A stretch of 64,000 nt of DNA from Climacium dendroides (Eukaryota > Streptophyta > Bryopsida > Hypnales > Climaciaceae). Numbering within the stretch: position 1 is the stretch's first letter; each line of letters starts with the position of its first letter. Positions 36,762-48,368 of this stretch are shown in pieces. The stretch spans positions 49,928,588 to 49,992,587 of the forward strand of contig OX467082.1 in the NCBI GenBank assembly GCA_950106755.1. Direction: 5' to 3'. The position numbers and the translations under genes were made by a program. A model generated the notes under the pieces. That model was not told where the DNA came from, did no database searches, and saw only the letters and a list, made by a program, of their open reading frames with translations.

Positions 36762-39700
36762 ATGGCGGGAAAAGGCAATTCAAGTCGCATGCGGGTGCCC
36801 AGGACAATGTGCAAAGTGCATCTCTTTCTTCTCCTTGTGATAAGCTTCTGGCTGGGCGGGGTGCAAGCCCAGCCTCCCGGTGTGACATTTCCACCTCCGG
36901 GCGCTGCCTTGCCACCCGGCGGGGCGTTTCCACCTCCGGGCGCTGCCTTGCCGCCCGACGTGGCCTTGCCGCCCGGGCCTCCCGTGGACCAGGCCATTCT
37001 AATTTTGCAGCAGAAGGTTCTGGCTGCGACTCAGAACATCACCACCGAGCTTCAAAAGAAGTACAGCTTTTGTATTACCAATGGGTAAGTGCCTCATATG
37101 CGATCCCAATATCTAGCTTAGTTGCTGCGCCCCGCGCTCCCCCACTGCTCGATCGATCTGTCGGAATACGATAATATGTCAGCTAGAACTTACTTCTCAT
37201 CCCATATTGTCAGGAGACCTTATTTAAATAATGAATTTCGGATCCAATTCTGCTGCGCTTAATCTCCCTAATTTTACTCAGTTTCGCCATTTTAGTACCC
37301 TAAATCGTGAGGTTACCTGCTGGTCCCGGCTCTGTAGCTTCGTCCGACGGGTTTGATGAAGTTGTTGATTTCTTTTTTTATCTCTGGTAGCTCGACGTCC
37401 GAGCTCGTTTCTTTGGTTTGCAACTTTCCAGTCAAGCTACCAATCTGTCCAGACAAACGAGATTGAAAAACTCACTTCCGATCCCAGAGAATTGAATAAA
37501 TCCGCAACAGTCATTGTTTACAGAACGATGCCCTCCAAGTGTCAGAATCAGTTCAGGATTTTCTTACCCCTCTCTCAAACCGCTGGATGCAATGTGTGCC
37601 AAGGACGCAAAGACAGGGGAAGGTAGCCGCAGATACACACTTCGACGAGAGTTGTAGTTGCGCAATAGTAAGTGGAAGAGTCGTGTTTAGGATTAAAGCC
37701 TCACCTCAATCTGAAGATTCATATTCTCGTCGAACACAGCATCGTATTCACTTTTCAGATGGTTGTATTCTGCGGTGAGGGCTTCGTAATCCCGTTCCAG
37801 CTGCTTGGTTTTCCAGCGCGCGCGACGGTTCTGGAACCAGACGGCCACTTGCCTTGGCAGAAGCCCGAGATCTCTGGCAAGCTGCATTTTTCTCTCAGAC
37901 TCGAGTTTTGTTGTTTATCTCGAAGCTCTTCTCGAGTGATCTGACTTGATCAAACGAAAGTCTTCTCTTCTTCTCGACATGTTGTGTGCAGTCATCTCCA
38001 GTATCCTCTTCGCCTGGATCTTCACCCGAGGTTTCGAAAGTGGGAGAGAAGAAGCACTTTTGACCACCACTGGACAAGGCCTCCTCCAAGCCTTCACCTG
38101 CGCGTTGAACTGTGTGATTTGCGTCTATCTGCAGGGAGAAGGAGAGGGACGAGGTGTTCGGGTTCAATTGGAGTTCATCATATTTACTGCAGTGCTTCTC
38201 CGACACCGGTACAGCTCATTCCTTCCTCACTTTCACCGTTCACTTGTTAATGAATTGAAGTTGCGATCAACGTTGAGTATGTTATAGTATGTTGATTTTC
38301 ATCATATCCAAGGCAAGTCATATCAATAGTCCAAACATACAACGTAGCTGGCCAAAAGCAAGGCCCTGAGTCTACTGTCTCTAGAAGTAACTATGTCAAA
38401 GAGCAACTGACGACCCTGTCTGAATTGCGAAGGAGGTCGTATTTTCTAACTATGAAGTCCGGTGAACAAGTGTCGTTGTCATGTCTTAGTCAAATGTCGG
38501 TGTACGTACGATAGAGAAATCAATGCACGTGCACCGGTGTGTGCACGTTCAATCAATTCGTTACATCTTACGGAATCTTGTGGAAGCCGAAGTTAGCCAG
38601 CCGAGGTTTCTCAAATGTTGGTCGTGGTCGCGGGGAAGAAGTAGGAATGCATACATGGGTAATGGTGAAGGGACATCATTTGACTTGGATGTTGGCCATG
38701 GGGATGGGTGTGCGCAGACGAGACAGTCCTAAATCGCCTGTGTGGGTATGGAGAGATCCTGTTGTACTTCAAAAATATCAAGGATTTGGATAACCCTGAA
38801 CCTAATGAAAATTGTAACTCATCTTCCTGGGGTGTGGGGTGTGAGTCGGGATGGTCTGCGATGCCACCCGTAAACGTTACAGTCGACCTCTACAGCGAGA
38901 TAGTGCCTGTTCGGAATGAAAATCCTCTGCCGTGCTGTGGTGGCTTTTTCTGTCCAAGGGGCCTCTCGTGCATGTTTCGTAAGTGCTTGCTCAGCCCCGG
39001 TGTTGGTTTGAACTCAATTTGGGATGAATATTATTACGTGTTTCACACTTTCACTTTCACCAGAATCTTTTTCTTCGTCTAACTGTGTGTATGTATCGGC
39101 TACCTTGTTTTCATTCCCTGGCAGCTTGCCCGCTTGGTGCGTATTGTCCGCGAGCGGTCTTAAACTCAACATCGGAGCTATGTGATCCGTGAGTCTGCTT
39201 TCCTCACTTCTGTATGTACCAGCTTGGGACTCTGACTACTGGGTGATAATGGTGCATTATATTCCGAGTGGAGCTTTTCCCAGCTCGTTTGATTTGTGTT
39301 TCTTCTCTGGGCCTATTGAACATTATTGAGGGAGAGAGACTGGTTTGCTGAAGAGTCTATGAGAGATATGGATCGTGCGAGCGTAAGACAGGAATTAATT
39401 GCTGGCGGAGCGAGGATTATGAGCAGCCAGGGAATTGGTCGTTTGTTGGGGATGAACGAGGATTCTTGTTGTGGTGGAATCGATATCTGACAAGGTGTGC
39501 TCTGACAATGAGAGTGGCTGTAGATATGAGTACCAGGTGCCGCACGGCGGAAATGGGATGTGCGGGGGAGCTGATAAGTGGGCGGATGTTGGCTCCACTG
39601 AAAAGATTTTCTGCCCAGCTGGGAAGTTCTGTCCTTCCACCGTCGAAGCTACCAATTGCACCTCAGGGTGAGTGACACATGCCTCCACATAGAGTTTAAT

Positions 39701-42700
39701 ACTTTGACCAAGTTCCAATGATTTGGAACATTACTCATATTGGTTCATGGGACTGCATGTCGAGAATTCAGCTAGGTGTAGTAGACCAATTCAATTGAGG
39801 CCGGACTTGCCAATGGTTAGAATCTGGAATTGAAGGCAGGGTGAGCGTGTCATCGTCAATTTCGTGAAATTGACGGCAGTACGTACGGGCGCCAAGAATT
39901 GTGATATTTTCTTCTGCACAGACCTCTAAGAACCATCGCCAAAGTGGAAAGTGCCAAAGTCGTGGAATTCCTCCAAGTTAACGTAATTGACTGTGAGGGT
40001 TGTCAGTTTTATATGTAAAAAAGCCTTTGGCCGTCTGTTTGTGCATGGAGGTCAGTCATCCTCATATATCTTCGCCTGAACGTAATGATCGTGCATTGGC
40101 AGGCACTACTGTCGGCTTGGCTCAACACATCAAGAACGTGAGTAACTCCAAGAGTCCGAGCGTGGCTCTCTGCTTTCAGCTTACTTGCTGTTCGTGCGTA
40201 CGACATGAACGAGCCTAGCCTGAGGATGGGGAAGTCATTCCTTAGTTAGCTTGGCAGTCATGGAAGGAGGGAGGTAAAGAGATCCATGTCCACTAACACG
40301 GGGGGTCTTGGTGGTCTTTGGGAATGAACAGCGTGCTCTAAGCTGACGACCTGCTCAGAGGAGGAGCTGCAGAAGGAGAATCTGACCGGAGTCGGCGGAT
40401 TAATCATTGTGAGTCCTCCCAATTTATGCATACTTTTAATGGTTTCTGACTACAAAGATCTGTTCAGTCTCCACCGATACGGCCTAGCCCAAGGAGCTCC
40501 AGTTATGTTTGAGCTTTCTTGACGTATAATCTGGATCTGCTGTCAGTCATGGCTATTCTTTTTTAGGCTAAATATCGCCAGATTTTTTCAAGTACACGCA
40601 TTGGACTATCTACAAGCCTTTAGGAAATTTAAGGAGAATATGTGTTATTGAGCCAGCCTTTTTTAGCATTTTTGTTGAAATTTGTTGTACGTCTCGAGAA
40701 ATTCCATTGTAGATACCCGAATAGCAATATTATTTACAATATTCGCCAGAATTGATACCCTCAACTGAATAACAATTGGAACCAACCCCATGAATAAGAA
40801 AATTTGATAAAAGAAAGGCTGATTGTACGTCTGTCTGTCGGAATGGCAAGTGGGAACCGATGGTGTGGACCTGGGAAATGAGCGAGAATGGTGATCATGC
40901 GGGGACTTGAAACAATGAATAATGTATGCTTGCAGGCGACTTTGACCATCACTCTGTTGCTGGTGTTTACGTGTTCCGACTGGCTCATGGACATTCGCAA
41001 GAAGCGCAAGTCCAAGGCCCGGGATAAGGCACAGAAGCAGGCCGTGGAGAGCATATCGGGCCTGGAGCGCTTCCGGCAGGCCAAGGATGCTGCCAGACGC
41101 GGCGCCACTCATTTCTCGCGGAAGCTCAGCCACAGCGTGTCTCGCAAACGGCCAGCGTTTGCCGACCGATCGGAACTTCAGGTGCGTAGGATTTTGCGAT
41201 CGTTGATGCCGAACGACCTCTAGCTTGTGGTGACCAGCCCTCCAGACTCCCCCATTAATTGATTTTCCCATCGGACTGAGAAACATTTGCATTCCCGTCC
41301 ATGCAGTCTCTGAGCACGTTTGGTGGCCCAGCGAGCCATTCCTCGACACTGGGATTTATGAGGGACACCATCCGCGAAGAAGACAGCAGAGACGGGGCCA
41401 ACATTCCCTTAAGCCCCACTACGCTTGCGCCCACACATTCGAGCGATGACCTCTACGACTACGACCATGCAGCCGCAGCAGGAACTGCGCCAGCTGTGCC
41501 GGTGGGTACCAGTGGGGAAGGATCGGTCCGCAAAAGCAAGGATGGCGGTCGGAAGCGACCGGCCATCTTGCGCATGCCGCAGACGCAGAGTCAGATCTTT
41601 GCGTACGCATATGGCGAAATTGAGAAAGAGAAGGCCACTATCAGCAGCAGCTTCAACGATGTGGAGTCGGGGGGTGACTACTATGGGGCCCCACACATGC
41701 TGGGCAAAATGCGGCCGCCCATCGAGCTGAGCTTTGTGGATCTGTCGCTGTTCCTCAAGGGCTCTGGCAAGAAGATTCTGAGCAACGTGACGGGCACGCT
41801 GAAGCCCGGCCGCGTGACGGCGGTGATGGGTCCGTCCGGCGCCGGCAAGACGACATTCCTGAATGCGCTGGCCGGCAAGGCTACGCACAGCCGCACGACA
41901 GGTGCCGTGTTCATCAATGGAAAAAGCGACTCCATTCAGTCGTACAAGAGCATCATTGGCTTCGTGCCGCAGGACGACATCGTTCACGGCAATCTCACGG
42001 TGGAGGAGAATCTATGGTTCAGCGCCCGCTACAGGTAAGGATATACGTAACTAGTGTAGAGTTCATTGGTGGTGCAGCGGCGGGAGTGGGGTCGTTACTT
42101 AGTGGTTCCTGAAATGGCTTGGAGTCATTAATTCAAATGTTCATTTCTTCAATTGAACGTGGAGCGGTGAAGACCGAATCTATCAGGGAGAGTAAGTTAC
42201 TTTCTTGTTAGCTGATCTCGAGTGGCGTGTGGTTGTGGTCTGACGGGCATGGCTATGGCGGGCTGGCAGACTGCCGGTGGGCACTAGCAAGCGCGACCGC
42301 GTGTTGGTGGTGGAAAGGATCATCGCGGCGCTGGGTCTGGGACCCATTCGCGATTCGCAGGTGGGCACGGTGGAAAAGCGGGGCATCTCGGGCGGGCAAC
42401 GGAAGCGGGTGAACGTGGGCCTGGAAATGGTGATGGAGCCATCGCTGTTGATTTTGGATGAGCCCACCTCCGGCTTGGACAGTACTTCGTCCCGCCTGGT
42501 GCTCCAGGCCTTGCGACGCGAAGCTAGTATGGGCGTCAATGTGGGCGTCGTGCTTCATCAACCGAGGTAGACTCCCCTTGAGCATGCAAGCTTGCATGCT
42601 TACATTCCACCCTCATTGACTGACTGATCAATCGTCATCATTGGTTGTGCGTTGGTGTCATTGCTACCGCTTGCTGTTGGTGAGGATGGGGATGACCCAG

Positions 42701-44557
42701 AATCATAATTTGCATGGCTGGTGTCTGATGGTGGTGCAGCTATGGACTGTTCAAAATGTTCGACGATGTGATGTTCCTGGCGAAGGGAGGGCGCACGGTG
42801 TATCTGGGGCCCGTGAGCGAAGTGGAAGACTACTTCGCAGGGATTGGGTTGATGGTGCCGGATCGCATCAACCCGCCGGATCACTACATGGACGCCCTGG
42901 AGGGCATCGCGGTGCCTGTGGACCAACCGGACTTTGACCCGCAAAACCTGCCGGTCATGTGGCTCATCAACAAGGGCTACAACATCCCCGCCGACCTGGC
43001 CACCCGGGCCGCGGAGCTTCAGTCTGGCACACCGCTTGGCAGAAGCATGAAGAAGCGGACGATTCCCGATGGGCCCAAACGCAAGAAAACGTCCTTCTTC
43101 CAGGATTTCTGGACGGAAGTGCGGGCCTTCTTCATTGTGCGCAAAGACTTGATCATCTCGTCCTTCCAAAGGGTGGACAACAAATCCGGACGTCACACGC
43201 CGGGCTTCCTCCGCCAGTTCTTCATCATTTTGCGCCGGTAGGGACTCGCTTCGTCCTGCTCTACTTCATCCGATCCATCCCTGCCCACTTTATTGGATGC
43301 TATGAAATCAGTGTATGCAATGAACCTCTGCCATCCAGGCATGCGCTTCCATAGCACGGCTTGCAATTTATTTATTTACTATGCATGGCAAGCAATTAAT
43401 AGAGCCTGACATTAACAGTGCGATTTTCCGAGCTTGTCTGCATTGAGACCCGGGGATGATGTTGTTTGGGTAGAATGACAAAGCAAGCACCTACTGCTGC
43501 GTGTCCCGTGTGCAGGTTGACCAAGCAACGTTTCCGTGAATCCCGAGTGCAGTTTCAAGACTACGTCATATTGTTGTTGGCGGGGGCCTGTCTGGGTCCC
43601 CTCTCCAACATGAAGGATACCACCCTCGGAGCCGCAGGCTATTTTTACACTCTTATTGCTCTCGGTAAGCCTCCTTTCCTTGGAGCAGGAGGTTATTTTC
43701 ACAGTCGTATCTGCAGCTCTAGAGCACCACTGTATGCAAGCTTACCTGAGCGAGAAAGGTTGATCTATCTATATTCAAATGATGGGGTTTAGCAACGTCG
43801 TGTAATTAATGTAGATAGTTCAGAATATCGATTAGAGTCTGAAGTGGCTGAACGTGAATTCCTGACCTGTTAATAATGGTCTTCAGTTGATGTCCTGCCT
43901 GCCTTGTATGCATGGGTTTCCAAGAAACTGTCTGTTTGTTTTAGTTCTCGGTGACCGGTGGCACGGTTTGACTTCCGCATGGTGTGAACTGCTGCAGCTC
44001 TTCTGATTATGATTGCTTCGTTGAGAACGTTCTCCAATGACAAGCTCACATTTTGGCGTGAGAGTGCATCGGGAATCAATCGGGTCGCTTTCTTCCTCGC
44101 CAAGGACGTGGTGGACCTCTTCAATGTAGTGATTAAGCCTGTCATTTACCTGTCCATGTTCTATTTCTTCAGTAACCCGCGATCATCATTCGTGAGTAAT
44201 TTTACGGTGACGTTGGTCCTGGTGTATTGTGTGACGGGCATTGCTTACATCTGCTCCATCCTTCTTGAACCTGCACCGGCTCAACTGGTAAGTGCAACGA
44301 CCTACGTCCTGTCCACAGAGTAATTAGTCTGCGGATGCATGGAGGAGCTTAGGGTGTGAGCTTGAAGCAGTCGAGTGACTTCGTGCTCGCAGTGCTGACA
44401 GATGCCTCTTGTTGGCGTGCATGCAGTGGTCGGTGTTTTTGCCCATTTTGGCTACTTTGATTATAACGGTCAAACGGGGCGGATTCATACTCAAACTTCA
44501 GTATCTCAGTTATGCTCGTTATGCCAACGAGGCTTACGTTATTGCGAATGCTTCAAA
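36762..44557 (+). CDS. ABCG half-transporter with Cys-rich extracellular N-terminus (3' end lost in gap)
   Basis: This is a plant ABCG transporter of the subclade with a long extracellular head (AtABCG24/28 type). Exon 1 has ATGs at 36762, 36789 and 36807. A signal peptide ([17 protein letters not shown]) and a Pro-rich repeat follow. Cys-rich exons lie near 37536, at 38718-38978 ([17 protein letters not shown]), 39125-39190, 39524-39667 and about 40336-40409. A membrane segment and basic linker are at 40936-41181. The nucleotide-binding domain spans 41307-42034 (Walker [10 protein letters not shown]), 42270-42566 ([11 protein letters not shown], then [13 protein letters not shown]) and 42740-43237. 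Membrane exons are 43516-43664, 43998-44287 and 44427-44557. The frame stops at ANAS against the N run. The last expected 40-60 residues are absent, and the exon 2/3 junction and one small Cys-rich exon are unresolved. Such transporters export lipids or cell-wall precursors at the plasma membrane; the substrate here is unknown. Confidence 0.88.
36880..36980 (+). repeat. In-frame Pro-rich minisatellite in ABCG exon 1
   Basis: A 36-bp unit encoding [12 protein letters not shown] is repeated almost exactly (about 36889 and 36925), followed by shorter Pro-rich relatives. It lies right after the predicted signal-peptide cleavage site, so it would be extracellular. Unit number probably varies between individuals or species, which is inference. 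Confidence 0.8.
37693..38206 (-). pseudogene. HD-Zip class I homeodomain fragment, antisense in ABCG intron
   Basis: The minus strand encodes an acidic N-terminal part, then [20 protein letters not shown], then after a one-base shift [20 protein letters not shown] and [17 protein letters not shown], then a leucine-zipper start ending NLQIE. This is the homeodomain plus first zipper heptads of an HD-Zip I transcription factor. The frame breaks in the run of four T at 37906-37909; removing one base restores an ordinary homeodomain, so this is either a real frameshift or a sequencing error. After QIE a GTGAGG donor-like sequence follows, suggesting a genomic copy with its intron and not a processed one. 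No second exon was found. It lies within an intron of the ABCG gene on the opposite strand. Confidence 0.75.
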
Positions 44558-44757
44558 NNNNNNNNNNNNNNNNNNNNNNNNNNNNNNNNNNNNNNNNNNN
44601 NNNNNNNNNNNNNNNNNNNNNNNNNNNNNNNNNNNNNNNNNNNNNNNNNNNNNNNNNNNNNNNNNNNNNNNNNNNNNNNNNNNNNNNNNNNNNNNNNNNN
44701 NNNNNNNNNNNNNNNNNNNNNNNNNNNNNNNNNNNNNNNNNNNNNNNNNNNNNNNNN
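44558..44757. other. Assembly gap (200 N)
   Basis: Exactly 200 N suggest a fixed-size placeholder. The missing ABCG 3' exon should lie here, so the true gap is probably larger, or sequence to the right is misjoined. Confidence 0.98.
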
Positions 44758-44885
44758 ACCTTAAATGAGGTGGTTCATTTTGTTTGTTTGTTACAGTGAA
44801 ATCTTTAAAATTGTGTTTTTCTTCCAAGTTGCATTCTTGGTATTATTAAAAAGCTTTTTGCAAAGAGGTGCATGGCCAAGGTTGT

Positions 44886-44970
44886 CATATCGGACGGGTC
44901 GAGGTGATCGGACGGGACGGACGGACGGGCAAACCGGACCGGACGTCCGGACGGATCGGACAGGCCGGAC
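44886..44970. repeat. CGGACGG-rich low-complexity tract
   Basis: Short units GGACGG and CGGAC recur about ten times in 85 bases, including the palindrome CCGGACGTCCGG near 44938. No coding function is evident. Confidence 0.8.
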
Positions 44971-45035
44971 GCCTTTGGGTTTAGAAATGTTCCAATTCAC
45001 AATTTGTTGCCCCACTGTCAGTCCATGCTGGAATT

Positions 45036-45170
45036 AGGGCGGGGACTTGAATGTCAGGGCGGGGACGAAGGGGCGTGGACGCGAATGTTAGGGCGGGGAC
45101 AAAGGGGCGTAGACGCAAATGTCAGGGCGGGGACGTGAATGTTAGGGCGGGGACAAAGGGGCGCGGACTT
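45036..45170 (+). repeat. GGGCGGGGAC minisatellite, copy A
   Basis: A unit of about 20 bases (AATGTCAGGGCGGGGACG with variants) repeats, with AAAGGGGCG(T/C)GGAC insertions. The same minisatellite precedes the second direct repeat at about 46704-46887. Confidence 0.85.
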
Positions 45171-45450
45171 GAAGAGGCAAGCATGGGACTCGAATCAAAC
45201 GCCATTGTTATGAGGGATTCCTCTTTCCAAAGGATAGGGAAACCATTAATGGAGCCAACTCTTCATTCGAGTCGAGGAATGTCTTCAAGTCAATGGCTGC
45301 ATTAAGGCTCCAACTACTTTTGGATTTCAAAGAGAATGTGTGGAAGCATGCCTCTCCCTTCTTGATGCCGGACTTTTCTTCCTTACCTTCATGGGGCACT
45401 TGAAGATTAGGATGCACCCCAAAAAATAAATCTAAAAATTGAAATTGAAA
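45171..45450 (+). repeat. Direct repeat, copy A (280 bp)
   Basis: The stretch starting GAAGAGGCAAGCATGGGACT is about 97% identical to 46888-47166, 1,717 bases downstream. Both are preceded by the same minisatellite. Between them lie two other tandem arrays. The pair could be LTRs of a small non-autonomous element or a segmental duplication. No primer-binding site or polypurine tract was identified. Confidence 0.85.
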
Positions 45451-45689
45451 TTGCAAAGAAGAAGGATAAAATTGGTGTGAGTAGAATCCCAAGGGGTTTG
45501 GAGTCAAGGTATATATTTGTTTCAATTCTAATTCAAGGATTCATTTTTCATTCTTCTTAATAGAACCTATTTGGGATTTAGGATTTGAGGTTTACAAATC
45601 AAATCATAAGAAACTTATACTTTTTTAGTTTTTTGTTTAAGGTTTTATTTTTGAAATAATTTGCTACAAGGGTTTGCATTGAAATCAAT

Positions 45690-46390
45690 TGCGATTTTTT
45701 TTTGGAAGGGGGGATGGGATCCTAAAGGGTTTTGGAATTCAAATCAAATACTCCTTAAATTATTTTGGATTCAAGTTGAACGGATTTTTTTGGATTGGGG
45801 AACCCCAAGCGGTTTGGGATTGAAATGAAATACTAGTCAAGTTAATTTCAATTCAATCATTCAACTAATAATTTTTTTGGGGAATGGAATCGTAAAAGAA
45901 TTTGGAATTCAAATGAAATCTCCTTAAGTTATTTTGGAATTCAAGTTCACCGGGTTATTTTTTGGATTGGGGAATCCCAAACAGTTTGGGATTGAAGTGA
46001 AATACTAGTCAAGTTATTTTCAATTCAATCATTCAACTAATAATTTTTTGGGGGAATGGAATCTTAAAAGGGTTTGGAATTCAAATCAAATCTCCTTAAG
46101 TTATTTTGGAATTCAAGTTAAACGGGTTTTTTTTGGGATTGGGGAACCCCAAGCGGTTTGCAATTGAAGTGAAATACTAGTCAACTTATTTTCAATTCAA
46201 TCATTCAACTAATAATTTTTTGGGGGAATGGAATCGTAAAAGAATTTGGAATTCAAATGAAATCTCCTTAAGTTATTTTGGAATTCAAGTTGAATGGGTT
46301 TTTTTTTGGATTGGGGAACCCCAAGCGGTTTGGGATTAAAATGAAATACTAGTCAAGTTAATTTCAATTCAATCATTCAACTAGCAAATA
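45690..46390 (+). repeat. About 174-bp tandem repeat, four units
   Basis: The phrase AATTCAATCATTCAACTA recurs at about 45850, 46022, 46196 and 46367. Each unit also has TTGGGGAACCCCAAGCGG, whose core GGGGAACCCC is palindromic, and TGAAATACTAGTCAA. Units differ by a few per cent. Confidence 0.9.
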
Positions 46391-46449
46391 TTTTTTTAAT
46401 GGTGCCCTATTGGATTTAGGGTTTTTAGGATTTAGGGTTTAGGGTTTGA

Positions 46450-46665
46450 ATTTGGCTTGGAGGGAGTTTAAATTTCCCTTGGAGGGGTTCAACGTTCCCT
46501 TGGAGGGAGTTCAAATTTCCCTTGGAGGGAGTTTAAATTTCCCTTGGAGGGAGTTCAAAATTCCTTTGGAGGGAGTTCAAAATTCCCTTGGAGGGAGTTC
46601 AAATTTCCCTTGGAGGGAGTTCAAATTTCCCTTGGAGGGGTTCAAAGTCCCTTGGAGGGAGTTCT
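46450..46665 (+). repeat. 21-bp minisatellite TTCCCTTGGAGGGAGTTCAAA
   Basis: About ten copies of TTCCCTTGGAGGGAGTTCAAA-type units lie end to end. Because 21 is divisible by three, all frames stay open and give repetitive peptides (for example FPLEGVQ), an artefact of periodicity and not evidence of a gene. CCCTTGGAGGG contains an inverted pair. Confidence 0.92.
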
Positions 46666-46703
46666 AGTCTGTCACTTGGATAACTTCCTGCACATACGTC
46701 CAG

Positions 46704-46887
46704 GGCAGGGCAGGGATTCGAATGTCAGGGCGGGGACTCGAATATCAGGGCGGGGACTTGAATATCAGGGTGGGGACGAAGGGGCGTGGACGCGAATGTC
46801 AGGGCGGGGACGTGAATGTCTGGGCGGGGACTTGATTGTCAGGGCAGGGACGTGAATGTTAGGGCAGGGACAAAGGGGCGCAGACGT
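46704..46887 (+). repeat. GGGCGGGGAC minisatellite, copy B
   Basis: Units such as CAGGGCGGGGACTTGAATAT repeat about nine times up to the second direct repeat. It parallels 45036-45170. Confidence 0.85.
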
Positions 46888-47166
46888 GAAGAGGCAAGCA
46901 TGGGACTCGAATCAAACGCCATTGTTATGAGGGATTCCTCTTTCCCAAGGATAGGGAAACCATTAATGGAGCCAACTCTTCATTCGAGTCGAGGAATGTC
47001 TTCAAGTCAATGGCTGCATTAAGGCTCCAACTACTTTTGGATTTCAAAGAGAATGTGTGGAAGCGTGCCCCTCCCTTCTTGACGCCGGACTTCTCTTCCT
47101 TGCCTTCATGGGGCACTTGAAGATTAGGATGCACCCCAAAAAATAAATTGAAAAATTGAAATTGAA
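46888..47166 (+). repeat. Direct repeat, copy B
   Basis: This matches 45171-45450 with a few substitutions. The two diverge after the shared GCACCCCAAAAAATAAAT phrase. Confidence 0.85.
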
Positions 47167-47377
47167 CTTACAAATGCATTGTCAATCATGGCAGAAAAGA
47201 TTTTGAATTTTGAATTTTTTTTGAGTTTTTTATTTTTATTTTATTATGATGTGGCAACGACACATGGCATATTACTTGTAATGAAGATTAATTTATTAAA
47301 AATGAAAAAAATTCATGGTTTGCTTTTGAAAAAAAAAAATGTAAAAGGAAATAGGGTCCCAAACTTCAATGTCTACA

Positions 47378-47698
47378 TGGGGAATTTTGTTAAAATGGCG
47401 GCATTCCATATGCCATTTTCAAACCGACCTCTCTGAATTGTAAAAAATACATCTATGATAGGTATAGTTTTTAGAAATCTTGGACTTTTATAGATTTAAG
47501 AAATATATGACTTCTATAGATTTCAAACCGCGTGCTCTGAATTGTAAAAGTGACATCTAGCACAAGTATAGATTTCAAACATCTAAGAATGATATAGAAT
47601 GTAAGACATCTACAATTTTTGTATACTTCAGACCATCTGCTCTAAACTATTAAAACTGCCAAAGTAGAGGAATTTCGTCATTTTAATGAAATTGCCCA
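47378..47698. mobile_element. MITE family B, copy 1, with TCTACA duplication
   Basis: The 321-bp element starts TGGGGAATTTTGTTAAAATG and ends with the near complement CATTTTAATGAAATTGCCCA. TCTACA flanks it on both sides (47372-47377 and 47699-47704). It has no coding capacity. A second member lies at 48066-48368. Confidence 0.85.
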
Positions 47699-47704
47699 TC
47701 TACA

Positions 47705-48065
47705 TTGTATTATCTTTGAGATTACATTCAAGATTACAAAATTTGAGACAATAAAGATCTTCCTAAAGTAAATCTATCAAAGTTTCTTCACAAGGCAATT
47801 CAATCAATGCATGATTTTGATTTTTGAATAGTGCAAGGTCCCATTTAGTCTAATTTGGATGAATATTGGATAAAATAGCAAGGGGTTTTGGTGACTTGAT
47901 GGCCATTTGCACCAAAGTAATGGGCTCGGTACCAAGCTTTTGAAACAAAATGGTATTAAAAGGGTAGAAAATCGCTAAAAAAATTTAAATAAAAAAAATC
48001 TTGGATGAAATTGTCAAATTGTAGATGAAAATAGAATTATGGATATGTGATATGTACTAATGTGA
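47705..48065. other. AT-rich spacer between two MITEs
   Basis: No supported feature. Confidence 0.5.
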
Positions 48066-48368
48066 TGGGAAATTTCATTAAAATGGCGATTATTCTGTGA
48101 CTTTGGCATTCTCACAATTCAAACTAGGCGGTCTAAACTCTACTAGCGTCTTAGATTTTTGAAATCTATACCATTATTACATATCTAAAATCTAAGAAAT
48201 ATGTAGATTTTTAAAACCGATTGGTCTAAAATCTACATCTTTCCTAGATTTAATACATCTAATAGTAGTATAGAGTTCACAAATCTAGAACACTAAGAGA
48301 TTTTAGACCGTCCGGTCTGAACTGTGAAAATGGTACATGGAATATCGCCATTTTAATGAAATTCCCCA
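48066..48368. mobile_element. MITE family B, copy 2
   Basis: The 303-bp element has ends TTTCATTAAAATGGCGAT and its exact complement ATCGCCATTTTAATGAAA within longer termini that begin TGGG and end CCCCA. Internal inverted phrases on AGATTT/AAATCT also resemble copy 1. The target duplication is not clear. Confidence 0.85.

Noticed and set aside
44402..44827. Open frames across the N run
   Set aside because: They are produced by undefined bases and carry no information, apart from the ABCG exon that ends at 44557.
46446..46855. Open frames giving regular peptides such as repeated FPLEGVQ
   Set aside because: They arise from a 21-bp minisatellite whose unit is divisible by three, which keeps frames open without selection.
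45208..47134. A similar minus-strand frame of about 70 residues in both direct repeats
   Set aside because: The two copies are about 97% identical DNA, so a shared frame is expected. The amino-acid changes (Glu to Gly, Cys to Arg) do not suggest purifying selection.
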